From Phycisphaerae bacterium (GTDB taxonomy: Bacteria; Planctomycetota; Phycisphaerae; UBA1845; UTPLA1), in contig DATEMU010000008.1 in assembly GCA_035275405.1 (NCBI GenBank), forward strand, positions 1 to 64,000: a DNA stretch of 64,000 bases. Reading direction: 5' to 3'. Numbering within the stretch: the first letter of the stretch is position 1; every line of letters starts with the position of its first letter. Under the pieces are notes generated by a model, which saw nothing but the letters and a program-made list of their open reading frames with translations, did no database searches and was not told the origin of the DNA. Both the position numbers and the translations under genes were made by a program. Positions 33,927 to 44,160 of this stretch are shown piece after piece.

Positions 33927-36509
33927 ATGCCCCAGCCATCGGCTCGTTTCCGTTTTGTCATAGTCGCGTTCGCCCTTGCGTTTCCCCGCCTCGCCGTCGC
34001 CGAGCCCGTTCGGCACTTTCCCACCGACCGGCCGGTGGACATGCTGCATATTCGCCTCGACTCGCGCGTCGATCTCAAGGCGAAGACGTTCAAGGCCCGC
34101 GCGACGCTGGATGTCGCCGCCCTCCGCGACGTGGAGAGCATCCAATTGAACGCGGTCGGGTTCGAACTTCATGACCTCTCCATTGAGAGGTTCGACGGCC
34201 AGCCGACACCGTGTGATTTTGACAACGATGGCGAGCACATCACGCTGTCCCTTCCCGAGCCGCTCGCCGCCGGCCAAAAAATGACGATTCAGATGGACTA
34301 CAGCGTTAAGGACCCGCCGTCCGGTCTCTCGTTTTTCGCGCCGTCGGAAGATGATCCCGAGGCCCCTTATCTCGTCTGGTCGCAGGGCGAGTCCATTACC
34401 AACCGCTACTGGGTGCCCTGCTTCGATCATCCCGACGAGATGCAGACGACCGAGATCGTCTGTACGGTCGATGAGCCCAATACCGTTCTCAGTAATGGCC
34501 GACTGGTCGAAGAAAAGAAGAATTCGGATGGGACCAGAACTTTCCATTGGCTCCAGGACAAGCCGCACGTCGTCTATCTGATGACGCTCGTGGTCGGAGA
34601 GTTCTTCGTGAAGGCGGAGGAATGGCGCGGCAAGCCCGTCACGTACTATGTTCGACACAAGTTCAAGGATCAGATCGACAACTCATTCCGCAACACTCGG
34701 CCGATGCTCGACTACTTCAGCGAAAAGATCGGCGTCGAATATCCGTGGGACAAATACGCCCAGGTATGCTGCTACAACTTTGGCGGCGGCATGGAAAACA
34801 CCAGCGCGACGACGCTGACCGAGAGCACCCTGCACGACGACCGCGCCCATCTCGACGACGATAGCGACGGTCTCGTGGCCCACGAACTGGCCCATCAATG
34901 GTGGGGCGACCTGCTGACCTGTCGCGACTGGGCGCATATCTGGCTCAACGAGGGGTTTGCCAGTTATTTTGAGGCCCTCTGGGACGAGAAGAATCTGGGG
35001 CCCGACGATTTTGCCTACAACATGGACCGCAAGGCTGAAGCCGCCAGGAACGGCGGCAAGGAAAAGCCGATCGTCTGTTACGAATACGGCGATCCCGATG
35101 AGCAATTCGACAGTCGGGCCTATCCCAAGGGCGCGTGGGTCCTGCACATGCTTCGCCGCCGACTGGGCGACGAGGATTTCTGGAAGTCGATCAACGCCTA
35201 TTGCAAGCGCTTCAGCCACAAGACGGTCGAGACCGACGATCTGCGGCGGACGATTGAAGACGTGACCGGCCGGTCGCTGGGGCGGTTCTTTCATGACTGG
35301 ACCGAGCGCCCCGGTCACCCAGAAGTGAAGGTGCGCTACAAATGGATTGCCGAAGACCGCATGGCGTCGGTCGATGTGGAGCAACAGCAAAAGGCGGAGG
35401 CCTTCCACTTCCCGTTGACGATCGCGTTTTCGTTCGGCAAGTCCGATCCGCCCTTCCGCGTAACCCACGAGATGACAGGAAAGAAGGACCGGTTCTTCAT
35501 TCCCCTCTCCAAGCGGCCCACGATGGTCCGTATCGACCCTGATCAGGCCGTTTTGATGGAGCTGGACGAGGATAAGCCGCGAGATCTTTGGGCGGCGCAG
35601 CTCACGGACGATCCCAACCCCGTCGGTCGCATTCGTGCCGCCGAGCATTTCGGTGAGGCCGGTCGGCCGGAAGACGTCAAGATTTTGTCTGACCGGCTGG
35701 GTAAGGAAAAGTTCTGGGCTGTCCAGGCGGCGATTGCCAAGGCGCTGGGAGAATCCGATGAAGATGCCGCTCGTGATGCGCTGCTGAGCGCGCTCGCGAC
35801 GAAGCACGCCAAGGCGCGGGCGGCCATCGTCGAGGCCCTGGGAGAATTCCCCGGCGATGAGGCCGTGGCGAAGGCACTAAAAGAGATCGTCGCCAAGGGC
35901 GATCCCAGCTATCGCGTAGAGGCCAATGCGATTCGGGGGTATGCCGATGTCGCCGAGGAGGGTGTGCAGGAGTTTCTGGAGCCGCTGATGTCGCGCGAGT
36001 CCGACAACGAGGTCATTCGCGGGGCGGTTCTTGAAGCGATGGGCGAACATTGTGGTACCGAGTCGCTGGATCTCCTGATTGAATGGACGGCGTCACCGAA
36101 GCCGCATCCATGCCGCCGCGCGGCCGTTCAAGCGCTCTCCGAAGTGCTCAAGAAGGAAGATGTCAGCGAGGATGACAAGACCCGCGTCGTAGAGGCCATG
36201 ACCGGCTGTCTGAAGAAGGGCTCGCGGCGGCTGCAATCGGCCGCGTTGGACGCCCTCGGCGAACTCGGCCGACCGGCCCGCAGCGCCCTGCCGGAGGTCG
36301 ATCGCCTGGTGAAGTTCGGCGGCCCGCGGGTCCGCGCGAAGGCCAAGGAGATCGCCCAGAAGATTCGCACCGCCGGCCCGGCGCCCGCTGCGGTTGGCGA
36401 CTTGTCCGAAGAGCTTTCCGAGCTTCAAAAGGAGTGCAAGGAGCTGCGCGATCGACTGAAAAAGATCGAGGCGAGGCAGAGGGAAACTGTCTCAACCGAA
36501 AAGAGTTGA
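33927..36509 (+). CDS. M1-family aminopeptidase with C-terminal HEAT repeats
   Basis: The 860-residue exported protein has a signal peptide (FVIVAFALAFPRLAVAEP) and then the M1 fold. GGMEN (near 287) binds the peptide N terminus, and HELAHQWWGD has zinc His319 and His323 with catalytic Glu320. The distal zinc Glu lies in NEGFASYFEAL. A region of about 550-825 is made of HEAT-type helical pairs (for example DEAVAKALKEIVAKGDPSYRVEANAIRGYADVA). The C terminus is a coiled coil (LSEELSELQKECKELRDRLKKIEAR). The HEAT array is far longer than in canonical PepN and could act as a binding scaffold. Confidence 0.9.
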   Translation: MPQPSARFRFVIVAFALAFPRLAVAEPVRHFPTDRPVDMLHIRLDSRVDLKAKTFKARATLDVAALRDVESIQLNAVGFELHDLSIERFDGQPTPCDFDNDGEHITLSLPEPLAAGQKMTIQMDYSVKDPPSGLSFFAPSEDDPEAPYLVWSQGESITNRYWVPCFDHPDEMQTTEIVCTVDEPNTVLSNGRLVEEKKNSDGTRTFHWLQDKPHVVYLMTLVVGEFFVKAEEWRGKPVTYYVRHKFKDQIDNSFRNTRPMLDYFSEKIGVEYPWDKYAQVCCYNFGGGMENTSATTLTESTLHDDRAHLDDDSDGLVAHELAHQWWGDLLTCRDWAHIWLNEGFASYFEALWDEKNLGPDDFAYNMDRKAEAARNGGKEKPIVCYEYGDPDEQFDSRAYPKGAWVLHMLRRRLGDEDFWKSINAYCKRFSHKTVETDDLRRTIEDVTGRSLGRFFHDWTERPGHPEVKVRYKWIAEDRMASVDVEQQQKAEAFHFPLTIAFSFGKSDPPFRVTHEMTGKKDRFFIPLSKRPTMVRIDPDQAVLMELDEDKPRDLWAAQLTDDPNPVGRIRAAEHFGEAGRPEDVKILSDRLGKEKFWAVQAAIAKALGESDEDAARDALLSALATKHAKARAAIVEALGEFPGDEAVAKALKEIVAKGDPSYRVEANAIRGYADVAEEGVQEFLEPLMSRESDNEVIRGAVLEAMGEHCGTESLDLLIEWTASPKPHPCRRAAVQALSEVLKKEDVSEDDKTRVVEAMTGCLKKGSRRLQSAALDALGELGRPARSALPEVDRLVKFGGPRVRAKAKEIAQKIRTAGPAPAAVGDLSEELSELQKECKELRDRLKKIEARQRETVSTEKS

Positions 36510-36524
36510 AGGCCACGACGATGT

Positions 36525-38330
36525 TCACGTCGGGATTTTCACGCCGCGCTCGCGGCCGACTTCTTCGGCTCGTTCATATCCCGCATCGACATGCCGGAAG
36601 ATCCCCGTCGCCGGGTCGCAGGTCAGGACCCGCTCCAGCCGTTCGTCGGCCTGCTTCGTCCCATCCGCGACGCAGACCATGCCGGCGTGGATCGAGTAGC
36701 CGATGCCGACGCCGCCTCCGTGATGCACGCTGACCCAGCTTGCGCCGCAGGCCGTGTTGGCCAGGGCGTTCAGGATCGGCCAGTCTGCGATCGCGTCCGA
36801 GCCGTCTTTCATCCCCTCGGTCTCGCGGTTGGGTGACGCCACGCTGCCGCAGTCGAGATGGTCGCGACCGATGACGATCGGGGCCTTCACTTTGCCGCTG
36901 CGCACGAGTTCGTTGAAGGCCAAGCCCGCCTTGGCCCGTTCGCCATATCCCAGCCAGCAAATCCGCGCCGGAAGGCCCTGAAACGCCACGCGCTCAGCGG
37001 CCAGGCGAATCCATCGCGCGAGGTGCTCGTTCTTGGGGAACAGCTTGAGCACCGTCTCGTCCGTCGCCGCGATATCGGCCGGGTCGCCGGAGAGCGCCGC
37101 CCAGCGGAACGGCCCCGCACCTTCGCAAAACAGGGGCCGGATGAACTCGGGTACGAATCCCGGAATCCGCAGCGCATCGACCGGCTGCACCCCGAACGGT
37201 CGCTCGGCCTGGTAGCGCTCATGCGCCTCCATCGCCTGGCTGCGAAGGTTGTTGCCGTAGTCAAAGGTGATCGCGCCGCGGTTCTGCAGCTCGACCATGT
37301 GCCGGACGTGTTCGTTCATGGTGCGATAGGATTCCCGCAAGTACGCCGCCGAGTCTTCCTGTCGCAGTCGCAACATTGCCTGGTAACGGGCGTCGCTCCA
37401 CGGCTCGCCGCCGTGGCTGTGCGGCTTGGTCGGCCCCTGACCGCTGCGGACGGGCTTGCCGACGCTTCCGAGGACACCGTTGGGGACATAACCACTGAGC
37501 GGATCGTGGGCGGAGGTCTGGTCGGTCAGCATGTCCGGGGTGACGTTGCGGCGGATGAGTTCCGCCAAAAGGTCGGCGGCGTTGGCGACGACGGCGATCG
37601 ACACCGCCTGTTGCTTCCGTTTCGCGTCCAGCGCCCATTCAATGGACTGGTCAAGCCGATCCGTCATCTTGTCGAGGTAGCGCGTCTTCAAACGCCGTTC
37701 GATTCGCTGCGGATCGACCTCAGCGACGAGGCAGGTTGCCCCGTGCATCGTGGCGGCGAGGGGCTGCGCGCCGCCCATGCCGCCCAGCCCGGCGGTCACG
37801 ATCAGGCGTCCCGCCAGTTCGCCGCCAAAATGGCGCCGGGCCGCCGCGCCGAAAGTCTCATATGTCCCCTGCAAGATGCCCTGCGAACCGATGTAAATCC
37901 AGCTCCCCGCCGTCATCTGGCCGTACATGGTGAGGCCCATGGCCTCCAACCGCCGAAACTCCTCCCAAGTCCCCCACTTCGGCACCAGCATGGCATTGGA
38001 AATCAGCACGCGCGGGGCCATCTCATGGGTCCGCACCACGCCGACCGCGCGGCCGCTTTGGATCAGCAGAGTTTCGTCGTTCGCGAGCGCCCGCAAAGCG
38101 CGCACGATCCGATCAAAATCCTCCCAACTCCGCGCCGCCTTGCCTGTGCCCCCGTACACGATCAGGTGTTCCGGGTCTTCCGCCACGTTCGGATCGAGGT
38201 TGTTGTGCAGCATCCGCAGCGCGGCTTCCTGATGCCAGCCTTTGCAGGAGATCTTCGGCCCCACCGGCGAGTGCAGGACGCGGGGCTGCGAGGTCTGTGG
38301 TTTTGAGCCGGGGGCTTGAGTCGTGCTCAT
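36525..38330 (-). CDS. hutU: Urocanate hydratase
   Basis: HutU converts urocanate to imidazolonepropionate in histidine degradation, using a tightly bound NAD. The ATG at 38330 gives 601 residues. The family core of about 555 residues is preceded by a 30-40 residue Ser/Thr/Pro-rich leader that is not conserved. Clear blocks are [49 protein letters not shown] and [16 protein letters not shown], and the C terminus has [15 protein letters not shown]. No hutH, hutI or hutG is seen nearby. It is convergent with the M1 gene, 15 bases apart. Confidence 0.94.
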   Translation of the reverse strand: MSTTQAPGSKPQTSQPRVLHSPVGPKISCKGWHQEAALRMLHNNLDPNVAEDPEHLIVYGGTGKAARSWEDFDRIVRALRALANDETLLIQSGRAVGVVRTHEMAPRVLISNAMLVPKWGTWEEFRRLEAMGLTMYGQMTAGSWIYIGSQGILQGTYETFGAAARRHFGGELAGRLIVTAGLGGMGGAQPLAATMHGATCLVAEVDPQRIERRLKTRYLDKMTDRLDQSIEWALDAKRKQQAVSIAVVANAADLLAELIRRNVTPDMLTDQTSAHDPLSGYVPNGVLGSVGKPVRSGQGPTKPHSHGGEPWSDARYQAMLRLRQEDSAAYLRESYRTMNEHVRHMVELQNRGAITFDYGNNLRSQAMEAHERYQAERPFGVQPVDALRIPGFVPEFIRPLFCEGAGPFRWAALSGDPADIAATDETVLKLFPKNEHLARWIRLAAERVAFQGLPARICWLGYGERAKAGLAFNELVRSGKVKAPIVIGRDHLDCGSVASPNRETEGMKDGSDAIADWPILNALANTACGASWVSVHHGGGVGIGYSIHAGMVCVADGTKQADERLERVLTCDPATGIFRHVDAGYERAEEVGRERGVKIPT

Positions 38331-38533
38331 TAGTGAACTCCGCGCGAAAAAAAGGCCATTTCGTCCGATAGGCCCCGTTAGGTCCGCCTCGCCGGGATTG
38401 ATCCGCAACCGTCTTAGGGGTACGATTATAACAAGGCGTGAGATCGGGAGGGGCTTCGCAACTCGCAAAGGGGCTTCATCCCTCGGGACATCACCGCCGA
38501 CGCAGTCAAACGGCAGGCTTGCCGGGGGTTGGA

Positions 38534-40498
38534 ATGCGCGCGGTCAATTCAGCACTCATAACGATCACCATCGTCGTCTTGTCCGCGCGCCCCGCGCACG
38601 GATGGCCCACCCCGCTGCCCAGCAACATCAACAACTTCTTCCTCCGCGGCACGCAGCCGAACTCGCTGACGGACAATATCCTCCTGGCCAGCAACTGTGT
38701 TAGTTGCCACGGAAGTACTGCCATCATCCACCCGCAGTGGACCGGCAGTCTCATGGCCCAGGCCGCGCGCGACCCGCTCTTCTACGCCTGCCTCGACATC
38801 GCCGAGGCCGACTCGCCCGGCTCCGGCGACATGTGCATCCGTTGCCATGTCCCCAAGGCCTGGCTGGAAGGTCGATCGATGCCGACCAATGGGATCAATA
38901 TCACCGCCCAGGACCGCGATGGAATCACCTGCAACTTCTGCCATCGCATGGTGGATCCGTTCAATTTGGATGGACAGGCTCCTGCCGAAGATGCTGACAT
39001 CCTCTACGCACTCGGGGCCAACGCCCCCATCCAATCCGCCGATCTGGGCATGCCGTCCAATCCGGGCAACGGAGGAAACGGCAGCTACGTCATCGACCCA
39101 CTCGATCGCCGCCGCGGGCCGTTTCCACTTCCTCCCATTTTCGGCGACCCTCCCGTGCCTCCCGAAGCTGACTGCGAGATCTACCACGAGTCCTTTGAGT
39201 CACCGTTGCATCGCCGTTCGGACATGTGCGCGACGTGCCACGATGTCAGCAACCCCCACTTTCACTTTGATACCGGCAGTGACGCCTTCGTGTTCAACGG
39301 GACGGGCGCGCCGCATCCCAACGGCAACAAGTACGACATGGCCCCCGTCGAGCGAACCTACAGCGAGTGGCTCAAGAGCAGCTTCGCCCAAGGCATGGGC
39401 GTGGATATGGGCGGTCGTTTCGGGGGGCCCGGCCAGTCGTTTGTCTCCGATTGTCAGAATTGCCATATGCCCGTCACCGACGATTACGGCTGCCGATTTG
39501 TGGACGGCCCTCGCGACGACTTGCCCACGCATCGATTCGCCGGGGCCAGTACCTGGCAGCTCGACGCCATCGCCCAGCAATACGGCCCCGCGGGAACGAA
39601 TGAGATCAATGCCAGTGTCGTAAGTGCCCTCGCGACGGCGAAGGCCAACAACATCAGCTTTCTTCAACTCGCCGCGGACCTGGAGGCCGTCCTGACTGAC
39701 GTGAATACCCCCGGCATCGAGCAACTCCGCGTCCGGGTGGTCAACCAGACCGGTCACAAGCTGCCCAGCGGCTATCCCGAAGGCCGGCGGATGTGGATCA
39801 ATGTGCAGTTTTTTAACTGCCTCGACGATGTGACGCCCTTCGACGAGCGAGGGGAATATGACTCGCTGACCGCCGTGTTGAATCCGATTGACACCAAGGT
39901 CTATGAGATGGAGGGAGGGATCGACACCGCTCTGGCCGCGATGCTGGGTCGAACCGCCGGCCCGGCGATGCACTTCGTCCTCACCAACAAGGTATTCAAA
40001 GACAACCGCATCCCGCCGCGAGGCTTCACTAACGCTGCTTTCGCGGCGGTTCAAGCCTCTCCCGTCGCCTATGCCTACGCGGACGGCCAGTATTGGGACG
40101 ACACCTATTTTGATATCCCCGCCTACGCTACGGGGGCCAAGATCGTGCTCTATTACCAGGCAACTTCAAAGGAGTACATTGAGTTCCTCCGCGACAACAA
40201 CCCCTTCCCCGGAAACCCCAATAATCGCGGCCAGGTCGCCTACAACCTCTGGGCCGCCAATGGAAAAAGCGCCCCCGTGGCGATGGCAACCCTCGGCGAT
40301 CCGGTGCGGCTGGATGTCGAGTTAAAGGGAGACGTGACCGGGGACCGCCAGGTTACCGTCGCCGATATCCCTGACTTTGTGGCGGTCCTCCTCGGTCTCG
40401 ACACGGATCCCTATCACATCTGCGCGGCGGACATGGACGAAACCGGCATTCCCGACGGTCTCGACGTGCAACCATTCGTACAGGCCCTCGTTCCGTAG
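38534..40498 (+). CDS. Exported multiheme c-type cytochrome with dockerin-like C terminus
   Basis: The ATG at 38534 gives 654 residues starting with a signal peptide ([17 protein letters not shown]). Five CxxCH heme-binding motifs are visible at about residues 55 (CVSCH), 101 (CIRCH), 134 (CNFCH), 233 (CATCH) and 307 (CQNCH). The last about 58 residues carry two calcium-loop-like units ([18 protein letters not shown] and [19 protein letters not shown]) of the dockerin I type, widespread in planctomycetes. The middle region ([26 protein letters not shown]) is a known extension of NapC/NrfB-like tetraheme proteins of unknown role. It should be periplasmic or surface-exposed. The redox partner is unknown. 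Confidence 0.85.
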   Translation: MRAVNSALITITIVVLSARPAHGWPTPLPSNINNFFLRGTQPNSLTDNILLASNCVSCHGSTAIIHPQWTGSLMAQAARDPLFYACLDIAEADSPGSGDMCIRCHVPKAWLEGRSMPTNGINITAQDRDGITCNFCHRMVDPFNLDGQAPAEDADILYALGANAPIQSADLGMPSNPGNGGNGSYVIDPLDRRRGPFPLPPIFGDPPVPPEADCEIYHESFESPLHRRSDMCATCHDVSNPHFHFDTGSDAFVFNGTGAPHPNGNKYDMAPVERTYSEWLKSSFAQGMGVDMGGRFGGPGQSFVSDCQNCHMPVTDDYGCRFVDGPRDDLPTHRFAGASTWQLDAIAQQYGPAGTNEINASVVSALATAKANNISFLQLAADLEAVLTDVNTPGIEQLRVRVVNQTGHKLPSGYPEGRRMWINVQFFNCLDDVTPFDERGEYDSLTAVLNPIDTKVYEMEGGIDTALAAMLGRTAGPAMHFVLTNKVFKDNRIPPRGFTNAAFAAVQASPVAYAYADGQYWDDTYFDIPAYATGAKIVLYYQATSKEYIEFLRDNNPFPGNPNNRGQVAYNLWAANGKSAPVAMATLGDPVRLDVELKGDVTGDRQVTVADIPDFVAVLLGLDTDPYHICAADMDETGIPDGLDVQPFVQALVP

Positions 40499-40605
40499 CG
40501 GTAAAAGGTCCAAATGGTAAAAGTCGTGTTATTTTTTCGCGTCTCGACTTGGCGCGGGAAACGTCCGCGACTAATGTTTGGCAATCGAGGACGAAGTATC
40601 AACCG

Positions 40606-40628
40606 CTGACCACTAGCCACTGACCACT
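40606..40628. repeat. Short direct repeat CTGACCACT (period 14)
   Basis: CTGACCACT occurs at 40606-40614 and 40620-40628, separated by AGCCA. On the opposite strand it reads as the SGQW/VVSG-type translation that I associate with a tandem CTGACCACT repeat common in planctomycete intergenic DNA. It ends 8 bases before the ptsN ATG and thus replaces a recognisable ribosome site. Confidence 0.45.
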
Positions 40629-40635
40629 CGCACGA

Positions 40636-41097
40636 ATGAAGCTTACCGAATACCTGCCCCCGACGCTCGTGAAAGTCCCGCTCGATTCGGCGGACAAAAC
40701 AGGCGCGATCACCGAACTCGTCGACCTTGTTGCCTCGCAAAACCTGACAACATCCCGCGATGCCCTCTTGAAGTCGGTACTGGAACGGGAAGCCCAGCGA
40801 TCCACGGGCGTAGGAAAAGGGTTTGCCATTCCCCATGCCAAGACCGACGCGGTCAGCCGTCTCGTGGTGGCCATGGGGCGCACCAAACTCCCGATTCCGT
40901 TCGGCGCGATCGACGGTCAGCCTGTGGAATTGATCGCGCTGCTGGCCAGCCCGACGACCGCAACCAGCCTCCATATCCAGACGCTGGCCCGGCTCAGCAA
41001 ACTGGTCACGAACAGCGCCGCACTCGCGCGTATCCTGTCAGCGAAGACTCCGGAGGAGATCTACGCCCAGATTGTCGCGACTGAGGCGGAATCGTAA
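40636..41097 (+). CDS. ptsN: PTS IIA-like nitrogen-regulatory protein (PtsN)
   Basis: The 153-residue protein has the EIIA-Ntr fold. The phosphorylatable His67 lies in GKGFAIPHAKTD, and LLASPTTATSLHIQTLARLSKLV is the conserved second block. PtsN transfers phosphate in the PTS-Ntr chain and regulates potassium transport and sigma-54 activity in proteobacteria. No ptsO or rpoN is nearby in this window. The short repeat directly upstream leaves no clear Shine-Dalgarno site. Its presence fits the sigma-54 promoter at 17547, but a direct link is inference. Confidence 0.88.
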   Translation: MKLTEYLPPTLVKVPLDSADKTGAITELVDLVASQNLTTSRDALLKSVLEREAQRSTGVGKGFAIPHAKTDAVSRLVVAMGRTKLPIPFGAIDGQPVELIALLASPTTATSLHIQTLARLSKLVTNSAALARILSAKTPEEIYAQIVATEAES

Positions 41098-41149
41098 CGA
41101 GCGCCCGGGCTGATTTGAAATTCGGAATACTGAATTTGGACGCGCCGAC

Positions 41150-41923
41150 TTACCAACCCACCATGTTGTACCCGGCATCCACATAGTGGATTTCGCCGGT
41201 CACGCCGCTGGACAGGTCGCTGCAAAGATAAAGCCCGGCCTTGCCGACTTCATCCGATTCGATGTTTCGTCGCAACGGAGTCTTGGTCGGATAGTGCTCC
41301 AGGATCTTCTCGAACCCGCCGATACCGGCTGAACTCAGGGTCCGACAAGGCCCGGCGCTGAGGGCATTCACGCGGACGCGGCGCAGGTCGCCCAAATCCG
41401 CCGCGAGATACCGAACCGAACTCTCCAACGCGGCCTTGCAAACCCCCATGACGTTATAACCCGGAACAAACCGAACGGAGCCCAGGTACGAAAGCGTAAG
41501 CACGGATGCCCCTTCGCGAAACATGTGAAACGCCTTCTGGCATGCGGAAATGAGCGAATAGACGCTGATGTCCATCGCCTGCTTGAAATCTTCGCGGCGG
41601 GTCTCCCAAAACCGGTTGGTCAGGCAGTCGCGATTGGCATAGGCGATGGCGTGGACGAAGAAATCGATCTGGTCGTAAGTTTCTTTGACCTTCCCGAAGA
41701 ACTGCTCGACGTCCTCGTCGCGGCTGACATCGCAGGGGAGGATCAGCTTCGCCCCGATCGGCTCGGCCAGCTTGCGCACGCGCCGCTCCATCTTCTCGCC
41801 GGGCAGATGGTTAAAGGCGATCTCCGCCCCTTCCTTGTGCAAGCGCTCGGCGATGTACCAGGCCAGACTGTGGTCGTTGGCCACTCCAAGAACGACGCCC
41901 TTCTTACCCGACATCAAGCCCAT
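41150..41923 (-). CDS. fabI: Enoyl-[acyl-carrier-protein] reductase (NADH)
   Basis: FabI reduces the trans-2 double bond in the last step of each fatty acid elongation round. The 257-residue protein has GVANDHSLAWYIA near the NAD site and the catalytic set Tyr146, Tyr156 and Lys163 (SYLGSVRFVPGYNVMGVCK), the same numbering as E. coli FabI. The C terminus GEIHYVDAGYNMVGW is typical. It complements the FabZ half of the fusion at 26936. A second ATG three codons in (MSGKKG) is possible. It is divergent from the heptosyltransferase operon. Confidence 0.95.
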   Translation of the reverse strand: MGLMSGKKGVVLGVANDHSLAWYIAERLHKEGAEIAFNHLPGEKMERRVRKLAEPIGAKLILPCDVSRDEDVEQFFGKVKETYDQIDFFVHAIAYANRDCLTNRFWETRREDFKQAMDISVYSLISACQKAFHMFREGASVLTLSYLGSVRFVPGYNVMGVCKAALESSVRYLAADLGDLRRVRVNALSAGPCRTLSSAGIGGFEKILEHYPTKTPLRRNIESDEVGKAGLYLCSDLSSGVTGEIHYVDAGYNMVGW

Positions 41924-42095
41924 AAGTCGCTACTCCTGGAACCTTGCTCCAAATCACCCACGCCATTAATCGAAACTGCGAACTGGAGGCCCGTAATCTA
42001 GGGTCTGCGATGCACAAAGTCTAGACTAGCCTTGCGCGTTCGTCATTGACGCGGCGATCCTTGCCCGGCTGCAACATCCGCCTTAGACTACACTT

Positions 42096-43208
42096 GTGCG
42101 CGATTCGTCCCTGCTGCCAATCGATATCGGAAGTCCAGGTCGAATCCTCATCTCCGTACCCAACTGGGTCGGCGACGTGGTCATGGCGACGGCCGCGCTC
42201 TCTTCCATTCGCCGCCGGTACCCGTCAGCTTGGATCACCCATCTTCAGCGCCGCTATGTCGCTCCCGTGCTCGCTGACCTCGATTTGGCCAATGAGACCC
42301 TTTACTGGCCCGAGGCCGATCCCGCACCGGGGATGCCTAGGACGCTCATGGGATTGGTTCGTCGCCTCCGCCGCGAGCGATATGACCTGGCCCTGCTCCT
42401 GACCAATTCCTTCCGTAGCGCAATTTGCTTGTATCTGGCGGGAGCGCGAAGACGCGTCGGCTACGCCCGCGATGGCCGCTCGGTATTCTTGACTCATAGA
42501 TTAAGCGCGCGAAAGGTCGATGGGCGATTCGTGCCGGTCCCGGCGCTGGACTATTACAACGACTTGGCGCGATTCGTGGGCTGCCAAAGTGTTACTGATC
42601 AGCTCGTCCTGGCCACCTCTCCGGCCGACGAGGCGGCCATTGATGAACGGTTGGGCACGACACCCGCCGACCGTCCGCTGGTTGTCCTCAATCCCGGCGC
42701 GAATTACGGCTTTGCCAAATGCTGGCCCGCCGAAAAGTATGCCGCCCTCGCCGACCAGTTGATCGATCGATACAACGCCCGCGTGGTCGCCTCTCTTTCA
42801 CCGACGGAGCGCGACATCGCCGACCGGCTCGCTGAGACCGTTCGACGACGAATCGAGATCTTCGTGAGCCCGCCGCTCGGCCTGGGACCGCTCAAGGCCC
42901 TGATTCGCCGCTGCCAGCTTCTCATCACGAACGACACCGGCCCGCGCCACTTCGCCGCCGCCTTCGGAGTCCCGGTCATCACCATCTTCGGCTCCAGCGA
43001 TCCGGCATGGACGGAAACGCGCTTCGCCAAGGAGCGAATCGTCAAACTCCACCTCGACTGTCAACCCTGCATGGAGCGGGTTTGCCCGTTGAAACATCAC
43101 CATTGCATGAAACTATTGGAGCCAGAGCTGGTTCTCGAGAAGGCGGCGGAGTTTCTCTCTCGGCCGCTCAAATCCGTTGCGCTGCATGTCAATGCGGGGA
43201 CCATCTAA
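42096..43208 (+). CDS. LPS heptosyltransferase-like protein (GT9 family)
   Basis: The GTG at 42096 gives 370 residues of GT9 fold. SVPNWVGDVVMATAAL marks the N domain, VLNPGANYGFAKCWPAEKYA the inter-domain block, and TNDTGPRHFAAAFGVPVITIFGSSDPAWT the nucleotide-sugar site. It resembles WaaF, which adds the second heptose to the LPS inner core using ADP-heptose. A Cys-rich patch near the C terminus (CQPCMERVCPLKHHHC) is also found in E. coli WaaF-like enzymes. It is the first gene of a six-gene run of core-assembly genes. The precise acceptor is not known. Confidence 0.85.
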   Translation: MRDSSLLPIDIGSPGRILISVPNWVGDVVMATAALSSIRRRYPSAWITHLQRRYVAPVLADLDLANETLYWPEADPAPGMPRTLMGLVRRLRRERYDLALLLTNSFRSAICLYLAGARRRVGYARDGRSVFLTHRLSARKVDGRFVPVPALDYYNDLARFVGCQSVTDQLVLATSPADEAAIDERLGTTPADRPLVVLNPGANYGFAKCWPAEKYAALADQLIDRYNARVVASLSPTERDIADRLAETVRRRIEIFVSPPLGLGPLKALIRRCQLLITNDTGPRHFAAAFGVPVITIFGSSDPAWTETRFAKERIVKLHLDCQPCMERVCPLKHHHCMKLLEPELVLEKAAEFLSRPLKSVALHVNAGTI

Positions 43209-43211
43209 TCC

Positions 43212-44135
43212 ATGATCTCAACGGACTACATGGTCATCGACCCGCCGTTTCGCGACCCATTGGCGAGGGCCACGCTGGACAACGTTGGCGCGGTCCTGCG
43301 TTGCGAAGGGGATCGGCTGGCCGCATGGAGCCGGACAACTGACACGATTTTTTACCGCCTGCCCGGCAGCGAGACCGGCGTCTTTATCAAGCGTTACCAT
43401 TATCCGCGTTGGAAGCAGCGCATCGAAGGGATGATGCGGGGCACTTTTTTCAAGAACACGCGGGCGCGCAACGAATACCGCGTGCTCTCCCTGATGCGCC
43501 GCCTGGGCATTCAGGCCGTGCGGCCGATTGCGTTTGGCGAACGGCGGGTGCTTCATTTTTGCCGGAGTTGTTTCCTGATCACCGAGGCGGTCCCCGGGGC
43601 GATGTCGCTGGTGGCGTTCATCCGCACCTTCAGCCGGCATCCCCGCTCGGCCCGGGCCCGCCATGTGAAACTGGAAATCCTGACGTCTCTCGCCCAGCAA
43701 GTTCGCCACATGCACGAGGCCGGCTTTGTTCACCGCGATCTCTTCTGGCGAAACGTGCTCATCCGCCCGATGCCGGACGAGCGATTCGAGTTCTACTTCC
43801 TGGACGCCTCGGTCGGCCGGCGAATTCGCATTCCCCAGCGCCGGCAGGACAGCATTGTCCACGATATCGCCGCGATGGGCGTCCTGGGTCCGGAATTCTG
43901 CTCGAAGGCCGACCAGTTGCGCTTCCTCCTGGTCTATCTCGATACGCCCCGGCTCAGTCCCGACGATCGTCTCTGGCTCCGCCGCGTCCAGGCCCGCAGC
44001 GACCGGTTCCGAAAAACCGAACTGCTGCGCCTTGAGCGGGGCGGCGTCTTCGATCCGCCGATTCGGGACTTCGATCTTCCCGGTGACGCTTCGATCCGCC
44101 ATGGTCGTTCTTCGACCAGCATCGCCAAGTCGTGA
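43212..44135 (+). CDS. LPS core kinase, KdkA/InaA-like
   Basis: The 307-residue protein has an atypical small-molecule kinase fold of the lipopolysaccharide kinase family. The catalytic loop is HRDLFWRNVLI with His174, Asp176 and the metal-binding Asn, and FYFLDAS holds the metal Asp. Lys in FIKRYHYPRW is the likely ATP-binding Lys. An Asn in the loop points to the KdkA or InaA branch rather than WaaP. The gene starts 3 bases after the heptosyltransferase stop. Substrate could be Kdo or heptose; this is inferred from the operon. Confidence 0.8.
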   Translation: MISTDYMVIDPPFRDPLARATLDNVGAVLRCEGDRLAAWSRTTDTIFYRLPGSETGVFIKRYHYPRWKQRIEGMMRGTFFKNTRARNEYRVLSLMRRLGIQAVRPIAFGERRVLHFCRSCFLITEAVPGAMSLVAFIRTFSRHPRSARARHVKLEILTSLAQQVRHMHEAGFVHRDLFWRNVLIRPMPDERFEFYFLDASVGRRIRIPQRRQDSIVHDIAAMGVLGPEFCSKADQLRFLLVYLDTPRLSPDDRLWLRRVQARSDRFRKTELLRLERGGVFDPPIRDFDLPGDASIRHGRSSTSIAKS

Positions 44136-44160
44136 CGATTCCACGAGGCACGACTCCTGC

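Noticed and set aside
36858..38306. 482-codon plus-strand frame opposite hutU
   Set aside because: It is a shadow of urocanate hydratase; the hutU motifs on the other strand are unambiguous.
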